Part shown: positions 62,774-64,000 of the stretch, piece after piece | Position numbering within the stretch: the first letter of the stretch is position 1 | How the letters are laid out: each line of letters begins with the position of its first letter | Assembly (NCBI GenBank): GCA_017430325.1 | Contig: JAFRNE010000038.1 | Span: 38,848-102,847, forward strand | Length of the DNA stretch: 64,000 bases | Source of the DNA: Eubacterium sp. | Lineage (GTDB): Bacteria > Bacillota > Clostridia > Lachnospirales > Lachnospiraceae | Direction: 5' to 3' | Made by a program: the position numbers and the translations under genes | The notes under the pieces: generated by a model | What the model was told of the DNA's origin: nothing | The model's database searches: none | The model's input: only the letters and a program-made list of their open reading frames with translations

Positions 62774-63565
62774 CTAGATCACGAACTTCTCAGCAAGCTT
62801 TGATACGATATAATCTGCTGATTCTTCAGGTGAATCGAGAACAACCTTCTCGCCTGCACCCTTCTTTACCTTATCTGAAGCCTTTGCTATCTGTGTAGGT
62901 GAACCCTTAAGTCCGAGGTTGGAATCAAGTACGTCCTTGAGGTCTGCTCTACCCCATGTTGTGATAGGAGCATCATCCTTGCAAGCATCGAAGATTCCGC
63001 CCGGTGTCATATATCGAGGCTCATTTAACTCTGAAAGAGCTGTAACAAGACATGGCATCTTAGCCTTAAGCATATGATATCTGTCATCATACTGACGCTT
63101 AACTACTACTGAATCACCATCAATCTTGATCTCCTGTGCATAAGAGATAACAGGAATGTTAAGGTGCTCTGAGATCTGTGGTCCAACCTGAGCTGTATCA
63201 CCATCGATAGCCTGACGACCTGTGATGATAAGATCATACTCAAGATTTCTGATAGCACCGGCAATTGTCTGTGATGTTGCCCATGTATCTGCTCCACCGA
63301 GTACTCTATCTGTAACAAGGATTCCCTTGTCAGCACCCATAGCAAGTGCCTCACGAAGAACATCTGCTGCCTTCGGAAGACCCATTGTAACTACTGTAAC
63401 TTCTGCGCCGTACTGATCCTTAAGACGAAGAGCTGCCTCAAGACCAGCCTTGTCATCAGGGTTCATGATTGTAAGCATTGCGCCTCTATCGAGAGTTCCG
63501 TCCGGCTTAAACTTAACTCCGCCCTTTGTATCAGGTACCTGTTTTACACAAACTATAATTTTCAC
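62774..63565 (-). CDS. etfB: Electron transfer flavoprotein, beta subunit
   Basis: Beta subunit of 263 residues that carries the NADH-oxidising flavin in bifurcating complexes. Opening KIIVCVKQVPDTKGGVKF and AMGADKGILVTDR, GRQAIDGDTAQVGPQISEHL are diagnostic. No truncation. 29 bp lie between it and the etfA start. Part of the acyl-CoA dehydrogenase-etfB-etfA operon. Confidence 0.97.
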   Translation of the reverse strand: MKIIVCVKQVPDTKGGVKFKPDGTLDRGAMLTIMNPDDKAGLEAALRLKDQYGAEVTVVTMGLPKAADVLREALAMGADKGILVTDRVLGGADTWATSQTIAGAIRNLEYDLIITGRQAIDGDTAQVGPQISEHLNIPVISYAQEIKIDGDSVVVKRQYDDRYHMLKAKMPCLVTALSELNEPRYMTPGGIFDACKDDAPITTWGRADLKDVLDSNLGLKGSPTQIAKASDKVKKGAGEKVVLDSPEESADYIVSKLAEKFVI

Positions 63566-63579
63566 GTTATGTACCCTCC

Positions 63580-64000
63580 TTATTTAAGTAAGTTAGCAGA
63601 GATAACCATACGCTGAACTTCACTTGTTCCTTCGTAGATCTCTGTGATCTTAGCATCACGCATCATACGCTCTACATCGTACTCTCTGATGTAACCGTAA
63701 CCACCGTGAAGCTGAACTGCCTTAGTAGTAACTTCCATAGCAACTTCTGCTGCGTAAAGCTTAGCCATAGCTGCTTCTACGCTGTAAGAAGTCTTTCCAT
63801 CTGCATTGAATTGATCCTTAGCTCTTGCCGCCTTGTAAACAAGCATCTTAGCTGCCTCAACCTTAGTAGCCATATCAGCAAGCTGGAACTGTGTATTCTG
63901 GAATGCACCGATAGAACGTCCGAACTGCTTTCTCTCCTGAACATAAGCGATTGTTCTCTCAAGAGCACCCTCAGCAAGACCAAGAGCCTGAGCAGCGATA
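63580..64000 (-). CDS. bcd: Acyl-CoA dehydrogenase, C-terminal part (probably butyryl-CoA dehydrogenase)
   Basis: The last 140 codons are in the window and the gene continues past base 64000. The C-terminal helical domain of acyl-CoA dehydrogenases is clear: RKQFGRSIGAFQNTQFQLAD, LHGGYGYIREYDVERMMRD and KITEIYEGTSEVQRMVIS. The Glu in IYEGTSE is the usual catalytic base of short-chain members. With etfBA it reduces crotonyl-CoA to butyryl-CoA and bifurcates electrons to ferredoxin. The substrate assignment rests on context. Confidence 0.92.
   Translation of the reverse strand, partial: IAAQALGLAEGALERTIAYVQERKQFGRSIGAFQNTQFQLADMATKVEAAKMLVYKAARAKDQFNADGKTSYSVEAAMAKLYAAEVAMEVTTKAVQLHGGYGYIREYDVERMMRDAKITEIYEGTSEVQRMVISANLLK

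Overview
The window looks like a chromosome segment of a low-GC Gram-positive anaerobe of the Clostridia, most probably a butyrate-forming Lachnospiraceae (Butyrivibrio/Roseburia-like). The reasons are strong AGGAGG ribosome-binding sites, gene orders typical of Firmicutes (rimP-nusA-rnpM-ylxQ-infB; tig-clpP-clpX-engB; prfA-prmC-DUF1385-rpmE-rho), an acyl-CoA dehydrogenase-etfB-etfA operon, and a synthase that is probably an Re-citrate synthase. The genus is inference. Almost every gene is on the minus strand.

Layout, left to right. 1-4.6 kb: the nusA-infB operon with its promoter; NusA has a long Asp/Tyr tail and IF-2 a 24-copy RPDG repeat. 4.6-10.6 kb: phospholipid and fatty-acid genes (PAP2 phosphatase, ACP, PlsX, DegV/FakB-like, FakA). 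10.8-14.9 kb: one 1372-residue protein of unknown function with a papain-like cysteine-protease signature. 15.2-17.5 kb: divergent LysR regulator and citrate-synthase-like gene. 17.6-27.4 kb: fdhD, a small ABC transporter, an ABC-F protein, two HAD phosphatases and a transglutaminase-like lipoprotein.

27.5-42 kb is the accessory part. It opens with tRNA-Pro(CGG) and a compact structured noncoding RNA candidate, followed by an AAA/DUF4143 ATPase whose promoter lies between two identical 14-bp palindromes. It then mixes intact small-molecule genes (GNATs, HxlR, isochorismatase-like, creatininase, a methyltransferase-pyrophosphatase-like fusion) with at least nine decayed genes or fragments, and ends with a hipBA toxin-antitoxin module whose promoter holds two palindromic operators.

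42-47 kb: PadR and an HD-GYP-type protein from divergent promoters, a HExxH lipoprotein and an SSS symporter with a 22-bp inverted repeat over its -35. 47-57.6 kb: housekeeping genes for translation termination, Rho, and the ClpXP/trigger-factor operon; a VanZ-like gene here appears to start at an AUA codon. 57.9-61.5 kb: a PrsW protease with a repeat-expanded tail, luxS-mtnN (activated methyl cycle/AI-2) and an Asn/Gln-rich membrane protein. 61.6-64 kb: etfA, etfB and the 3' end of an acyl-CoA dehydrogenase, the electron-bifurcating butyryl-CoA system.

No CRISPR array, insertion sequence, prophage or rRNA was seen. All family assignments come from reading motifs by eye; no database search was run.
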